The notes beneath the pieces were generated by a model. The model was not told the origin of the DNA. It was given only the letters and a program-made list of their open reading frames with translations, and did not search any database. Shown piece after piece: positions 55,260 through 62,370 of a stretch of DNA of 64,000 nt. The translations under genes and the position numbers were made by a program. Each line of letters opens with the position of its first letter. The first letter of the stretch is position 1. Where the stretch lies: positions 434,001 to 498,000 of the forward strand of contig NZ_CAJGBN010000001.1 in the NCBI RefSeq assembly GCF_904426505.1, in the 5' to 3' direction. The stretch is from Rubrivivax sp. A210. GTDB taxonomy: Bacteria; Pseudomonadota; Gammaproteobacteria; Burkholderiales; Burkholderiaceae_C.

Positions 55260-55277
55260 ACTGTATAAACATACAGT
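55260..55277. promoter_or_regulatory. lexA box: LexA (SOS) box
   Basis: CTGT (55261-55264), 8 nt, ACAG (55273-55276): exact fit to CTGT-N8-ACAG, with flanking A and T that extend the dyad. It lies upstream of the SRAP operon (minus strand) and at the start of the plus-strand 55276 frame. Confidence 0.8.
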
Positions 55278-55641
55278 GTACTGTGATGTCGTTTGTCTGC
55301 GCCACCGAGGAATCAAGCTCCCTCGAGAGGCCGTGCTCGCCGCCGCGCCTTTGCGCGGCAACCTCCAGCTTAACAACCGCCGCCCCGGCTACTACGTGGG
55401 TCAGCGCAATGCCCCCTTGCTTGCGGGCCTGGTAAGCCCGGGAGAGACGCGGTGGATGCTTCCGCCGCTGGATCAGGCCCGCGTGGTGGTAATCCGCGGG
55501 CCGGAGATGGTCATTTCCGGCATCGAGGCCATCGAACAGGCCCGCCAGCTCCTGGAGTTCCACCAAGCCTGGTGGTGCCGTCTGTTGCCAGAGGCCGCCG
55601 GCGGTGCCGCCGTCCGAACGCGAGCTGTCGCCATGGCCTGA
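55276..55641 (+). CDS. Small unknown protein, start uncertain
   Basis: Up to 121 aa. The frame is well conserved in codon use (LPREAVLAAAPLRGNLQLNN; GRETRW-like and VVVIRGPEMVISGIEAIEQA). The GTG at 55276 overlaps the LexA box and has no ribosome site; a GTG at 55333 is an alternative. If real, its transcription would be divergent from the SRAP operon. Confidence 0.45.
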   Translation: MYCDVVCLRHRGIKLPREAVLAAAPLRGNLQLNNRRPGYYVGQRNAPLLAGLVSPGETRWMLPPLDQARVVVIRGPEMVISGIEAIEQARQLLEFHQAWWCRLLPEAAGGAAVRTRAVAMA

Positions 55642-55729
55642 TCGCAGGGCTCGCCAAGCAAGGCCAGTGGTGCTATTTTTCGGTCTGAGCGCGCGGCGAG
55701 CCGCTCAACCAGGCTTCCAACCTCTGCTC

Positions 55730-55876
55730 GAAGGAATCGAGCCGCTGGACAGCGTCAATGTCGCCCCGACCGCACTGGCCTTCTGAAAGGTGCGGCGGCC
55801 GAACGCCAGTTTGGCCGAAGGTTTGATCGTCACCACCCCGCCGGGAGTTCACCTCCCGCCAGGGGAGTGCTCTCGG
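55730..55876 (+). ncRNA. Structured leader RNA, copy 7 of 7, with H-type pseudoknot, upstream of ardB
   Basis: GAAGG (55730-55734) pairs with CCTTC (55779-55783), which lies in the loop of CCGCAC (55770-55775)/GTGCGG (55790-55795). A GAC/GTC hairpin with GTCAA loop is inside. Then CCGAAC/GTTTGG (a G-U pair replaces C-G of copy 6) and CGGGAG/CTCCCG (replacing CCGGGA/TCCCGG), ending in GTGCTCTCGG. Same order and spacing as 24901-25046. Confidence 0.78.
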
Positions 55877-55906
55877 CTTCTTTCCATCCCCTGAAAGGAG
55901 CCTCCA

Positions 55907-56356
55907 ATGGCTGATTTGACCCTGGGCGAAGCCTCGCTCGCCACCACCACGACCACCACCGGAATCCGGTGCAACATCGTCCCCGACGACCAGCGCATGG
56001 ATTTCCTGCCGCGCGTCTTCGGTGCGCGTCACATGCTCGCCGGCGAGGCCGCCGTCTTCAACTGGATGGCCCAGCTCTGCCCCGAATACAAGGGTGGCTT
56101 CTGGGACTTCGTCGACCTCTCCAACGGCGGCTTCTACCTGCGCCTGAAGAGCGACAAGCACTTCACGTTGAGGGTCGACGGCAACGGCTTCACCGGCACT
56201 CTGTCGGCCGACGCCGCCAGCATCGTGGCCACGCTGTTCGCCATTAACGGCCTGCTGTTCAAGGGGGCCCATCACCTTCACGATGCGTTCTACGCCTTGA
56301 AGGACTTCGCCGTCTCCCACCCGGAGGGCCACTCCATCCTCTGGGCAATGGACTGA
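55907..56356 (+). CDS. ardB: ArdB/KlcA-type antirestriction protein
   Basis: 149 aa, ATG at 55907 with AAAGGAG 6 nt upstream. Matches KlcA/ArdB proteins along the whole length (MDFLPRVFGARHMLAGEAAV; FWDFVDLSNGGFYLRLKSDK). Family knowledge: ArdB proteins relieve type I restriction in vivo without obvious DNA mimicry. It would protect the incoming ICE. A long structured leader precedes it, so expression is probably controlled post-transcriptionally. Four nucleotides separate it from the next gene. Confidence 0.9.
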   Translation: MADLTLGEASLATTTTTTGIRCNIVPDDQRMDFLPRVFGARHMLAGEAAVFNWMAQLCPEYKGGFWDFVDLSNGGFYLRLKSDKHFTLRVDGNGFTGTLSADAASIVATLFAINGLLFKGAHHLHDAFYALKDFAVSHPEGHSILWAMD

Positions 56357-56359
56357 GCC

Positions 56360-56764
56360 ATGGCCGGCTGGATCGACAGCCATCTGCCGACCGATGCGGA
56401 TGCCACCCGGCGCGGAGCCGGTCAGCGGCGCGCTCACCGGGATCACCCGGCGGCCGCTGCTGTCTACAGGCGGTTGTGCAGCCGAACCATCGTGCTGACC
56501 CATCCGGTGCCACTGGGCATCCGGCAGTTGATCGCGGACTGGTTGCATCGGGACGGCCTCGTGCTGGCTTGTGCGACCTACGTCAGCGGCAACGGCAGGC
56601 GCTTGCGCTGCCATGCCCAGGCTTTCGCGCCGCAGCAGTGGCGGCAGAGCGCCCAGGCGAGCTGGGCCCAAATGCCGGTGCCCAACATGCGCCTGGCGAG
56701 CACGCCCGTGCTATGGCCCGCCCCGCCTGGCAGCAGGCAGATGTGGCCTGAACTTCCGTTCTAG
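56360..56764 (+). CDS. Unknown protein downstream of ardB
   Basis: 134 aa, ATG at 56360, 3 nt after the ardB stop. Basic, Ala/Arg-rich N-terminus then a compact part (VPLGIRQLIADWLHRDGLVL). No family recognised. Tight spacing suggests co-expression with ardB; composition leaves some doubt. Confidence 0.5.
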   Translation: MAGWIDSHLPTDADATRRGAGQRRAHRDHPAAAAVYRRLCSRTIVLTHPVPLGIRQLIADWLHRDGLVLACATYVSGNGRRLRCHAQAFAPQQWRQSAQASWAQMPVPNMRLASTPVLWPAPPGSRQMWPELPF

Positions 56765-56810
56765 GGCGCGGCTACCGCGCGAAGCCCTTCATTCCTCAAC
56801 CCGGCCGGGT

Positions 56811-56831
56811 CCATGTCCCGGCGGGACATGG
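56811..56831 (+). promoter_or_regulatory. Perfect 9-bp hairpin before the 56855 gene
   Basis: CCATGTCCC (56811-56819) pairs with GGGACATGG (56823-56831), loop GGC. The 56855 start follows 24 nt later. Confidence 0.55.
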
Positions 56832-56854
56832 CTCGGCCTCCCCTGGGAGCCAAC

Positions 56855-57238
56855 ATGTCCACCACCAATCGAACGTTGCAGGCGGCCTTCAACACCGGGG
56901 CGTTCTACAGCCCCAAAGGCCAGCGCATCGCAGTATGGATGCGCAAAGCCGAGGCGGGTCACGTCGACCGCTGCTGCCTGGTCGATTTCGACCGCCAGAT
57001 CTGCTGCCAATTCCCGGCGCGCATGACAAGCGCAATGGGATCTGTCCTGGACCTGGGCATGCACGCCATGCACATGTACCAGCTGGGGCAGTACGACCTC
57101 GTCCTCGACCAGGGCGAGGACGCAGTCGTCCGCGGCGAGATGGCCGATGTCCTGGCCAAAGGCTACGACGCCTTCATCCAGTCGCCCGAGGTCCAGGTGA
57201 TCGCCTCCATGGCCGCGCGCCTGCGCAGCCTGCACTGA
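56855..57238 (+). CDS. Unknown ICE protein
   Basis: 127 aa, ATG at 56855. Mixed alpha/beta with two Cys pairs (DRCCLVDFDRQICCQFPARM). Possibly metal-binding. No family recognised. Flanked on both sides by perfect GC hairpins. Confidence 0.6.
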   Translation: MSTTNRTLQAAFNTGAFYSPKGQRIAVWMRKAEAGHVDRCCLVDFDRQICCQFPARMTSAMGSVLDLGMHAMHMYQLGQYDLVLDQGEDAVVRGEMADVLAKGYDAFIQSPEVQVIASMAARLRSLH

Positions 57239-57251
57239 TCGTCCTTTTCAA

Positions 57252-57279
57252 CCCTGCCGGGTCAATGACCCCGGCAGGG
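57252..57279 (+). promoter_or_regulatory. Perfect 10-bp hairpin before the 57310 gene
   Basis: CCCTGCCGGG (57252-57261) pairs with CCCGGCAGGG (57270-57279), loop TCAATGAC. The ribosome site CAGGAG follows 19 nt later. Confidence 0.58.
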
Positions 57280-57309
57280 GCGACCTGGCGCTCTTCGCAG
57301 GAGAAAAGC

Positions 57310-57678
57310 ATGTCCGAAACCAACCGTCGGCGCGAGGGCTGGATCGAACTGGCCACCCAGCGCCGAGGCCGCGACCGCACGGGGCGCGAGCACCTGGTGA
57401 CGCGCATCGAGGTCAAGTCACGGGGCTACATACCCGACGTCTACGTCCGCATGGACCACGACGTACTCGACGAAGCGCTCTATGACGACGACGCCTTCGT
57501 GGCGTTCGTCAACCAGGTGCTCAATGAGATCGGCTACAGCGGCCGGCCCTTCGACCGTGCCGAGCTCGGTCTGCAGGGCCGCAACTACATCGTCCTCGAG
57601 CCGGGCCGCGAGTTCCGCGCCTTCGTCGTGCAGCGCTTCGGCTGGTGCGACCTCGCGGCACCGCCACGGGTGCATTGA
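57310..57678 (+). CDS. Unknown acidic/basic ICE protein
   Basis: 122 aa, ATG at 57310 with CAGGAG 8 nt upstream. Basic N-terminus (NRRREGWIELATQRRGRDRT) and an acidic patch (DEALYDDDAFVAFVNQVLNE). No family recognised. Confidence 0.6.
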   Translation: MSETNRRREGWIELATQRRGRDRTGREHLVTRIEVKSRGYIPDVYVRMDHDVLDEALYDDDAFVAFVNQVLNEIGYSGRPFDRAELGLQGRNYIVLEPGREFRAFVVQRFGWCDLAAPPRVH

Positions 57679-57750
57679 CCAAATCTCAGTGCGGGGCCTG
57701 CCGGCCTTTTGAGAGCAACCGCCCGGATTGAACCGGGCTTTCATCACTTC

Positions 57751-57774
57751 GCGGGGCCCGTCGCCGGGCCCCGC
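57751..57774 (+). promoter_or_regulatory. Perfect 10-bp hairpin before the 57798 gene
   Basis: GCGGGGCCCG (57751-57760) pairs with CGGGCCCCGC (57765-57774), loop TCGC; ribosome site GGAGGA follows. A separate GCCCGG/CCGGGC hairpin with TTTC (57721-57741) looks like the terminator of the preceding gene. Confidence 0.6.
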
Positions 57775-57797
57775 TTCATTGAACGGAGGAATTCACC

Positions 57798-58388
57798 ATG
57801 TCCACCATGACCGGACACGAGCTCTGCGAGGCTGTCGAGCAGCACCTGGGCACACTTGGATACAGGGTCTTCGGCGAGCCCTGCGAAGGCTGGGACTGGG
57901 AGCTTGGCGGCTATCAGTCCCCTGCCCTTGCTTGCGACAGCCAGGGCGAAGCGGCAGCCGCCGCGCTGGCCGATCTCGTCAAGCGCACGTCCGAACTGCT
58001 CGACGCGGCCGAGGCAGTCATCGCTCGCTGGGAGCGTGGCAACCTGGCCGCGGCCGTCCGAGAGCTCGAGCTGAGCGTCACGGCCTTGCGCAAGCCCAAT
58101 GGCGATCTCGCCAGGGACGCCACTCCGAGCATCTCTGCTGACGAGGTCGCCCCCGAGGGCTGGTTGCTTCATGGCGAGGGGCCCGACGGGCCATGGACCG
58201 AAGCGGTCTTCCTCGACCTGGCGGCTGCAACTGGATCGGCCATGGAGTTCGCACGCGAATGGATCGAGGAAGGCCTGGAGATCGACCTCGACCACTACGA
58301 GGGCCAGCTCGCCGAGCACAAGTTCATCCACATGCCGGCCCTGAACCGGACCGTGTGGATCGACGCCGTCGACGTCATCGGCGCCTGA
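57798..58388 (+). CDS. Unknown ICE protein
   Basis: 196 aa, ATG at 57798 with GGAGGA 7 nt upstream. Strongly acidic and helical (AEAVIARWERGNLAAAVREL; LEIDLDHYEGQLAEHKFIHM). No family recognised. The acidic composition and position next to ardB and a methyltransferase could suit an anti-restriction or DNA-mimic role (speculative). Confidence 0.6.
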   Translation: MSTMTGHELCEAVEQHLGTLGYRVFGEPCEGWDWELGGYQSPALACDSQGEAAAAALADLVKRTSELLDAAEAVIARWERGNLAAAVRELELSVTALRKPNGDLARDATPSISADEVAPEGWLLHGEGPDGPWTEAVFLDLAAATGSAMEFAREWIEEGLEIDLDHYEGQLAEHKFIHMPALNRTVWIDAVDVIGA

Positions 58389-58401
58389 GCTTTACCCATC
58401 A

Positions 58402-58435
58402 CCTCCCCCGAGCGGGCCACCCCGCTTGGGGGAGG
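58402..58435 (+). promoter_or_regulatory. Two-tier GC hairpin before the methyltransferase gene
   Basis: CCTCCCCC (58402-58409)/GGGGGAGG (58428-58435) encloses AGCGGG/CCCGCT with loop CCAC. The ribosome site AAAGGAG follows 20 nt later. Confidence 0.58.
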
Positions 58436-58469
58436 CCCCGCCGGGGGGCACCAGAAAGGAGTCCCCTGA

Positions 58470-59894
58470 ATGCACGTACTTCTCCGCCGATTGGGCGAGC
58501 ACCGCGGCTCGCCGCGCCTCTACCTCGACACCACGGCACTGGCCGCGGCCGGCTTCGTGCCGGGCGTGGCCATCGACTTCACGGTCGGCACATCCGAAGA
58601 GGCCCGCCTCACCATCCGCGTGGCCAGCGACGGCAAGCGCAAGGTGTCCCGCAAGCGGCGCGGACACCAGGTCGTGCCGGTCATCGACATCAACAGCAGC
58701 CACGACCTGCAGCCTTTCGTTGCCGGAGGCGCGGTGCGCGTGGTCATCGAGATCGGCGCCGTCCACGTCCTGATGCCGGCCAGTGTCCGCAAGGCTCTGG
58801 CCAGGTCGGCCAGGCTGGTAGCCAGGATCGCGCTGGGACAGCCCTTGAGGACGGCCGGCATCGCCTTCGGGGCCGGCATCGCTTCCGGGGCGCTGCATGC
58901 CGGCCTCACCGCCGGCGGCGTGGCCTCGGAGCTGGCCCTGGCCAACGAGATCGCCGAGGAGTACCTGGACATCGCCAGGCGATCGAATCCGGTGGTAGGT
59001 CCGAAAACCACGACGGCAGCCATGCCGATGCAGGAACTTGCACAAGACGACTGGCTGCTCCGCCGCGTCCAGACCGTCGAAATCCTCGAGGCTGGCATCC
59101 CCTGCTCGGGGGCGTCCCGTGCGGGGGCCGCCAAACGGGGGCTCACCCGAATGGAGGACCACCCCCATGTGGGCCACCTGATCGGGGCCGCCCTGCAGGT
59201 GATCGCCGCGCTGCAGCCGGCCATCCTGGTCATGGAGAACGTCGAGACCTACCGGAACACCGCCAGCGCTTCCATCCTGCGGGCTTGGCTGCGAGATGCG
59301 GGGTACACGGTGGCCGAGACGGTGCTGAGCGCCCGGGACTTCGGCAGCCTGGAAGCCAGGGTGAGGTGGTTCCTGGTGGCCTACCCACCCGAACTGCCGC
59401 TCGACCTCGAAAATCTGGCTCCGGCGGAGCCTGACAGGCCATGCCTGGGGGATTTTCTCGAGCCAATCGCCCAGGACGATGAGAGGTATCGCCGCGTGGA
59501 CTACCTGAAGGCGAAGCAGGAGCGCGATGCCGAAAGCGGCAAGGGCTTCGGCATGCAGCTGCTGACGCCGGCTTCCCAGCTGGTGCCGGTGCTGCGCAAG
59601 GGCTATCACAAGGGAGGCTCACCCGACCCGCGCCTTCTGCACCCGACCGACGCGGAAAGATCGCGGCTACTGACGGCCGCGGAGCACGCGAGGATCAAGG
59701 GGATCAGTCCCCGCCTGGTGGACGGCATGCCGGAGACGACTGCGCACCAGGTGTGTGGGCAGTCGGTCGACGTCAGGCCGGTCCAGGCGATAGGCCTGAG
59801 AGTCGCCCAGGCGTTGACAGCCCTTGGAAGGTCCAGAGACGGGGCGCAAGGCGGCACAATCCAATCTGTTGCTGGGTTTGCAGCGGTAGCCTAG
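58470..59894 (+). CDS. Atypical C5-cytosine DNA methyltransferase
   Basis: 474 aa, ATG at 58470 with AAAGGAG 9 nt upstream. A non-catalytic N-terminal region of about 125 residues precedes motif I (IAFGAGIASGALHAGL). Motif IV has the catalytic Cys near residue 212 but reads PCSGAS instead of the usual PCQxFS. Motif VI has ENV (near 256-258), motif VIII-like RVRWFLV near 296, and a motif X equivalent QSVDVRPVQAIGLRVAQAL near the C-terminus. Probably an orphan methyltransferase that modifies ICE DNA, encoded beside ardB. Confidence 0.8.
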   Translation: MHVLLRRLGEHRGSPRLYLDTTALAAAGFVPGVAIDFTVGTSEEARLTIRVASDGKRKVSRKRRGHQVVPVIDINSSHDLQPFVAGGAVRVVIEIGAVHVLMPASVRKALARSARLVARIALGQPLRTAGIAFGAGIASGALHAGLTAGGVASELALANEIAEEYLDIARRSNPVVGPKTTTAAMPMQELAQDDWLLRRVQTVEILEAGIPCSGASRAGAAKRGLTRMEDHPHVGHLIGAALQVIAALQPAILVMENVETYRNTASASILRAWLRDAGYTVAETVLSARDFGSLEARVRWFLVAYPPELPLDLENLAPAEPDRPCLGDFLEPIAQDDERYRRVDYLKAKQERDAESGKGFGMQLLTPASQLVPVLRKGYHKGGSPDPRLLHPTDAERSRLLTAAEHARIKGISPRLVDGMPETTAHQVCGQSVDVRPVQAIGLRVAQALTALGRSRDGAQGGTIQSVAGFAAVA

Positions 59895-60259
59895 AAGCAC
59901 TCCGAGTCCTTCGGTACACGGTGGCCCAGCAGGATTTCTGCTGGGCCTGCCTGCTCTCGGCTTTCCGCCCCCGTGTCACCAAGTTCGAAATGACTTCTCA
60001 GCACTGCAATGCCGGGCTATAGACTGATGTGCGACGTTCGTGGCTCAGGGCCTGACCGACTGCTCCTGCTACGAGGGGTCGATTGAGCGCAGTCGGCCTA
60101 AGTGTCAGCTTCAGCGATGGAACCCAGATGCGACAGCCCTGACAACGGCGCCACCGGCATTGGTTCCCTATTCATGGCGCGTCAGATGCACGATGAATCA
60201 CCAGCAGAGGTGCCGAGCGGATGCAACGGCATCCGGGGCATACGTACCAGGGAGAATAG
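59895..60259. other. 365-nt gap with a perfect 10-bp hairpin
   Basis: GGCCCAGCAG (59923-59932)/CTGCTGGGCC (59938-59947), loop GATTT, just after the methyltransferase; no T-tract, but a probable 3' end or processing site. No supported gene in the rest; GGGAGAA near 60251 is the ribosome site of the kinase. Confidence 0.55.
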
Positions 60260-61624
60260 ATGCAGCCTGTCTTTGACGGAAAGTTTCAGGTCGTGGGCCC
60301 GTGCAGCAACGCGGGCGGCATGGGTACGCTCTTGTTCGTCACGCCAGTGGGCACCGCAGGCCCGACTCTGGTGCTCAAGCTCTGCAAGCTGGCGGACGAG
60401 GAAATGCGCGCCCGGTTCCGGCGCGAGGTCCGGCTGATGCAGCAGTTTGCCGGCAGCAGCTATGTCGTACCCATCACCGACGCCAACCTGGACCACGACC
60501 CGCCCTACTTCGTGATGCCTCACTACGAACACGGCGACCTGATGGGGAAGGCCGAGCGGCTTAGGGGCAACCTGGAGCATGTCGAAACAGTCTTCAACCG
60601 GATGATCGACTGCCTCGCCCACCTTCACGAGAAGCAGGTCTACCACCGCGACGTGAAGCCGCAGAACTTCCTTTTGGGGAACGGCACGATGGTCGTCTCG
60701 GACCTCGGCCTCTGCACTGAGCACGCGTCCCCAACTGGCTTCACCCGGAGCACGCAGTGGGCCGGCACGCCGGGCTACATGCCGCCCGAGTTCCTCAACG
60801 GCGGGTTCAAGGACGCGAACGCCACCTCCGACATCTTCATGCTCGGCAAGTCGTTCTACGTGCTGCTGTGCGGTAGGGATCCCATGTACCTGGTCGCAGA
60901 AGGAATCCCGCCCCAGCTATTCCCGATCCTGGAGCGTTGCTGCGCTGTGAACTCGGCCAGCCGCTACCAGTCGCTTGCCTCGCTCAAACAGAGCCTCCAG
61001 TCAGCGTTCGACGTGCTGCTCGGCCGCGCGGTTGGCCCCGGTAAGGCCTACGCACTGATGCGCGCCATAGCGGACCGGCTTAGGCTGTCGCAGCAGTACA
61101 GCCCCGCCGAGGTGGCCCAGTTCGTGGAGGAACTAGGGCACCTGGAGCCGAGCGACCAGCACCAGATGTGCCTTGAACTGCCGCCGGAGGCCTTCTCCGT
61201 CCTATCGCAGGCCCTGGTGCGGCCGCACCTCTCGCGCTTCATCCAGATCTACAAGGGGATGGCGGAGAACGCGACCTACTCGTGGAGCTTCGCCGAGGAC
61301 ATCGCCAAGAACATGAAGGTGCTGTTCGATTCGGACAGCACCACATCCGTGGACAAGGCGGAGGCGCTGCGCGTGGCCATCATCGCGGCCGTGCGCCAGA
61401 ACCGCTTTGCGGCCATGGACACCTGTAAGGCGATGATCGTTCTCGCCGAAGACGCCGAGCTTGGGCAGCGGGTCCACGACATCCTCATCGAGCACGACAC
61501 GCACTTCATCCGTCACATAGACCCGGCGGAATGCAGAGCCCCGGCGGTCCGGGCTGCGGTCGTGAGCCTGAAAGCTGCCGAGGATGCGCGCCCCGCCGCC
61601 GAGGACGACGATTTCCCTTTCTGA
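60260..61624 (+). CDS. Hanks-type Ser/Thr protein kinase with helical C-terminal domain
   Basis: 454 aa, ATG at 60260 with GGGAGAA upstream. Kinase domain residues about 10-255: glycine loop NAGGMGTLLF, ATP lysine near 39 (VLKLCK), HRDVKPQN (128-135), DLG in place of DFG (147-149), GTPGYMPPEF activation segment. The key residues for activity are present. The C-terminal 200 residues form a helical, HEAT-like domain without transmembrane segments, so the kinase is cytoplasmic, unlike PknB types. Convergent with a PD-(D/E)XK-like gene 4 nt away and close to hsdR. A defence role is likely by context. Confidence 0.85.
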   Translation: MQPVFDGKFQVVGPCSNAGGMGTLLFVTPVGTAGPTLVLKLCKLADEEMRARFRREVRLMQQFAGSSYVVPITDANLDHDPPYFVMPHYEHGDLMGKAERLRGNLEHVETVFNRMIDCLAHLHEKQVYHRDVKPQNFLLGNGTMVVSDLGLCTEHASPTGFTRSTQWAGTPGYMPPEFLNGGFKDANATSDIFMLGKSFYVLLCGRDPMYLVAEGIPPQLFPILERCCAVNSASRYQSLASLKQSLQSAFDVLLGRAVGPGKAYALMRAIADRLRLSQQYSPAEVAQFVEELGHLEPSDQHQMCLELPPEAFSVLSQALVRPHLSRFIQIYKGMAENATYSWSFAEDIAKNMKVLFDSDSTTSVDKAEALRVAIIAAVRQNRFAAMDTCKAMIVLAEDAELGQRVHDILIEHDTHFIRHIDPAECRAPAVRAAVVSLKAAEDARPAAEDDDFPF

Positions 61625-61628
61625 GGCG

Positions 61629-62135
61629 TCAGATGCCCACGGCGAGCTGTTCGAGCCGCTGCTCCGTGAACTTCCACGCATCGGGCACGGCATCGACGGT
61701 CCCCGCCGCGTGCGCCCTGTCGGTCCACTCCTTGCGCTCGTGGAGGATCGTGTCGCCCCGGCCCTTGGCGGTGACGCGGAGCTGCGCGCCGATCTCCGCC
61801 GGCGTGGCCAGGTACATGCGGGGAAGCTCCGTGACCGGGACCCCGCGGAACTGGGCGAGGCAGAAGATGGTCAGGCGCGTGTGCTTCGAGAGCCACGCGT
61901 CGATTGCGCCGTGGTAGTCCGCCGAGCCCTTCGTCAGGTAGCTCTGCGTCAGCCCCCAGCTCCCGTCCTTGCTGCCCTTCACGGACACCTTGAGAACGCG
62001 ATCGCCATCGACTGCGACGAGGTCGTACTCCGGCTGGTTGGCGCCGTACTGGATGGACACGTCCCACCCGCAGCGCGCGAACTGCGCCGCCGCGAAGGCC
62101 TCGCCCGCCGTGGCCACCTGCCAGGATGTCTTCAT
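61629..62135 (-). CDS. Putative PD-(D/E)XK-fold nuclease-like protein
   Basis: 168 aa, ATG at 62135. Residues about 10-60 carry a PD-(D/E)XK-like core: AAQFARCGWDVSIQYGANQP, then EYDLVAVDGDRVLKVSVKGS with acidic D and the VSVKG lysine spaced as in this superfamily. The rest is helical. Genes of this type occur singly in defence islands. It ends 4 nt from the end of the kinase gene, on the opposite strand. Confidence 0.65.
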   Translation of the reverse strand: MKTSWQVATAGEAFAAAQFARCGWDVSIQYGANQPEYDLVAVDGDRVLKVSVKGSKDGSWGLTQSYLTKGSADYHGAIDAWLSKHTRLTIFCLAQFRGVPVTELPRMYLATPAEIGAQLRVTAKGRGDTILHERKEWTDRAHAAGTVDAVPDAWKFTEQRLEQLAVGI

Positions 62136-62370
62136 GTTGTTCTCCCCGAGATGCTGCGGCCAGTCTATCGGCTCGCAGGCAGAGCCAGGGCCTCGCAGCA
62201 GCCTCCGCCGCTCACGACCAAACCACTCCAGTTACCGGTCGCGGGAGCCGCTGCATTGCCATGTGAGGCCATGACCGCTCCGTGGCACTCAACGTGAACT
62301 CGGCGCCCGAGCTCGAATGACGGCAACCGCTTCATAGTTGCCACGCAATAAACCCAGTCCGCGGCGATCC

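Noticed and set aside
58392..59609. 405-codon minus-strand frame opposite the C5 methyltransferase
   Set aside because: Antisense to conserved methyltransferase motifs and without ribosome site.
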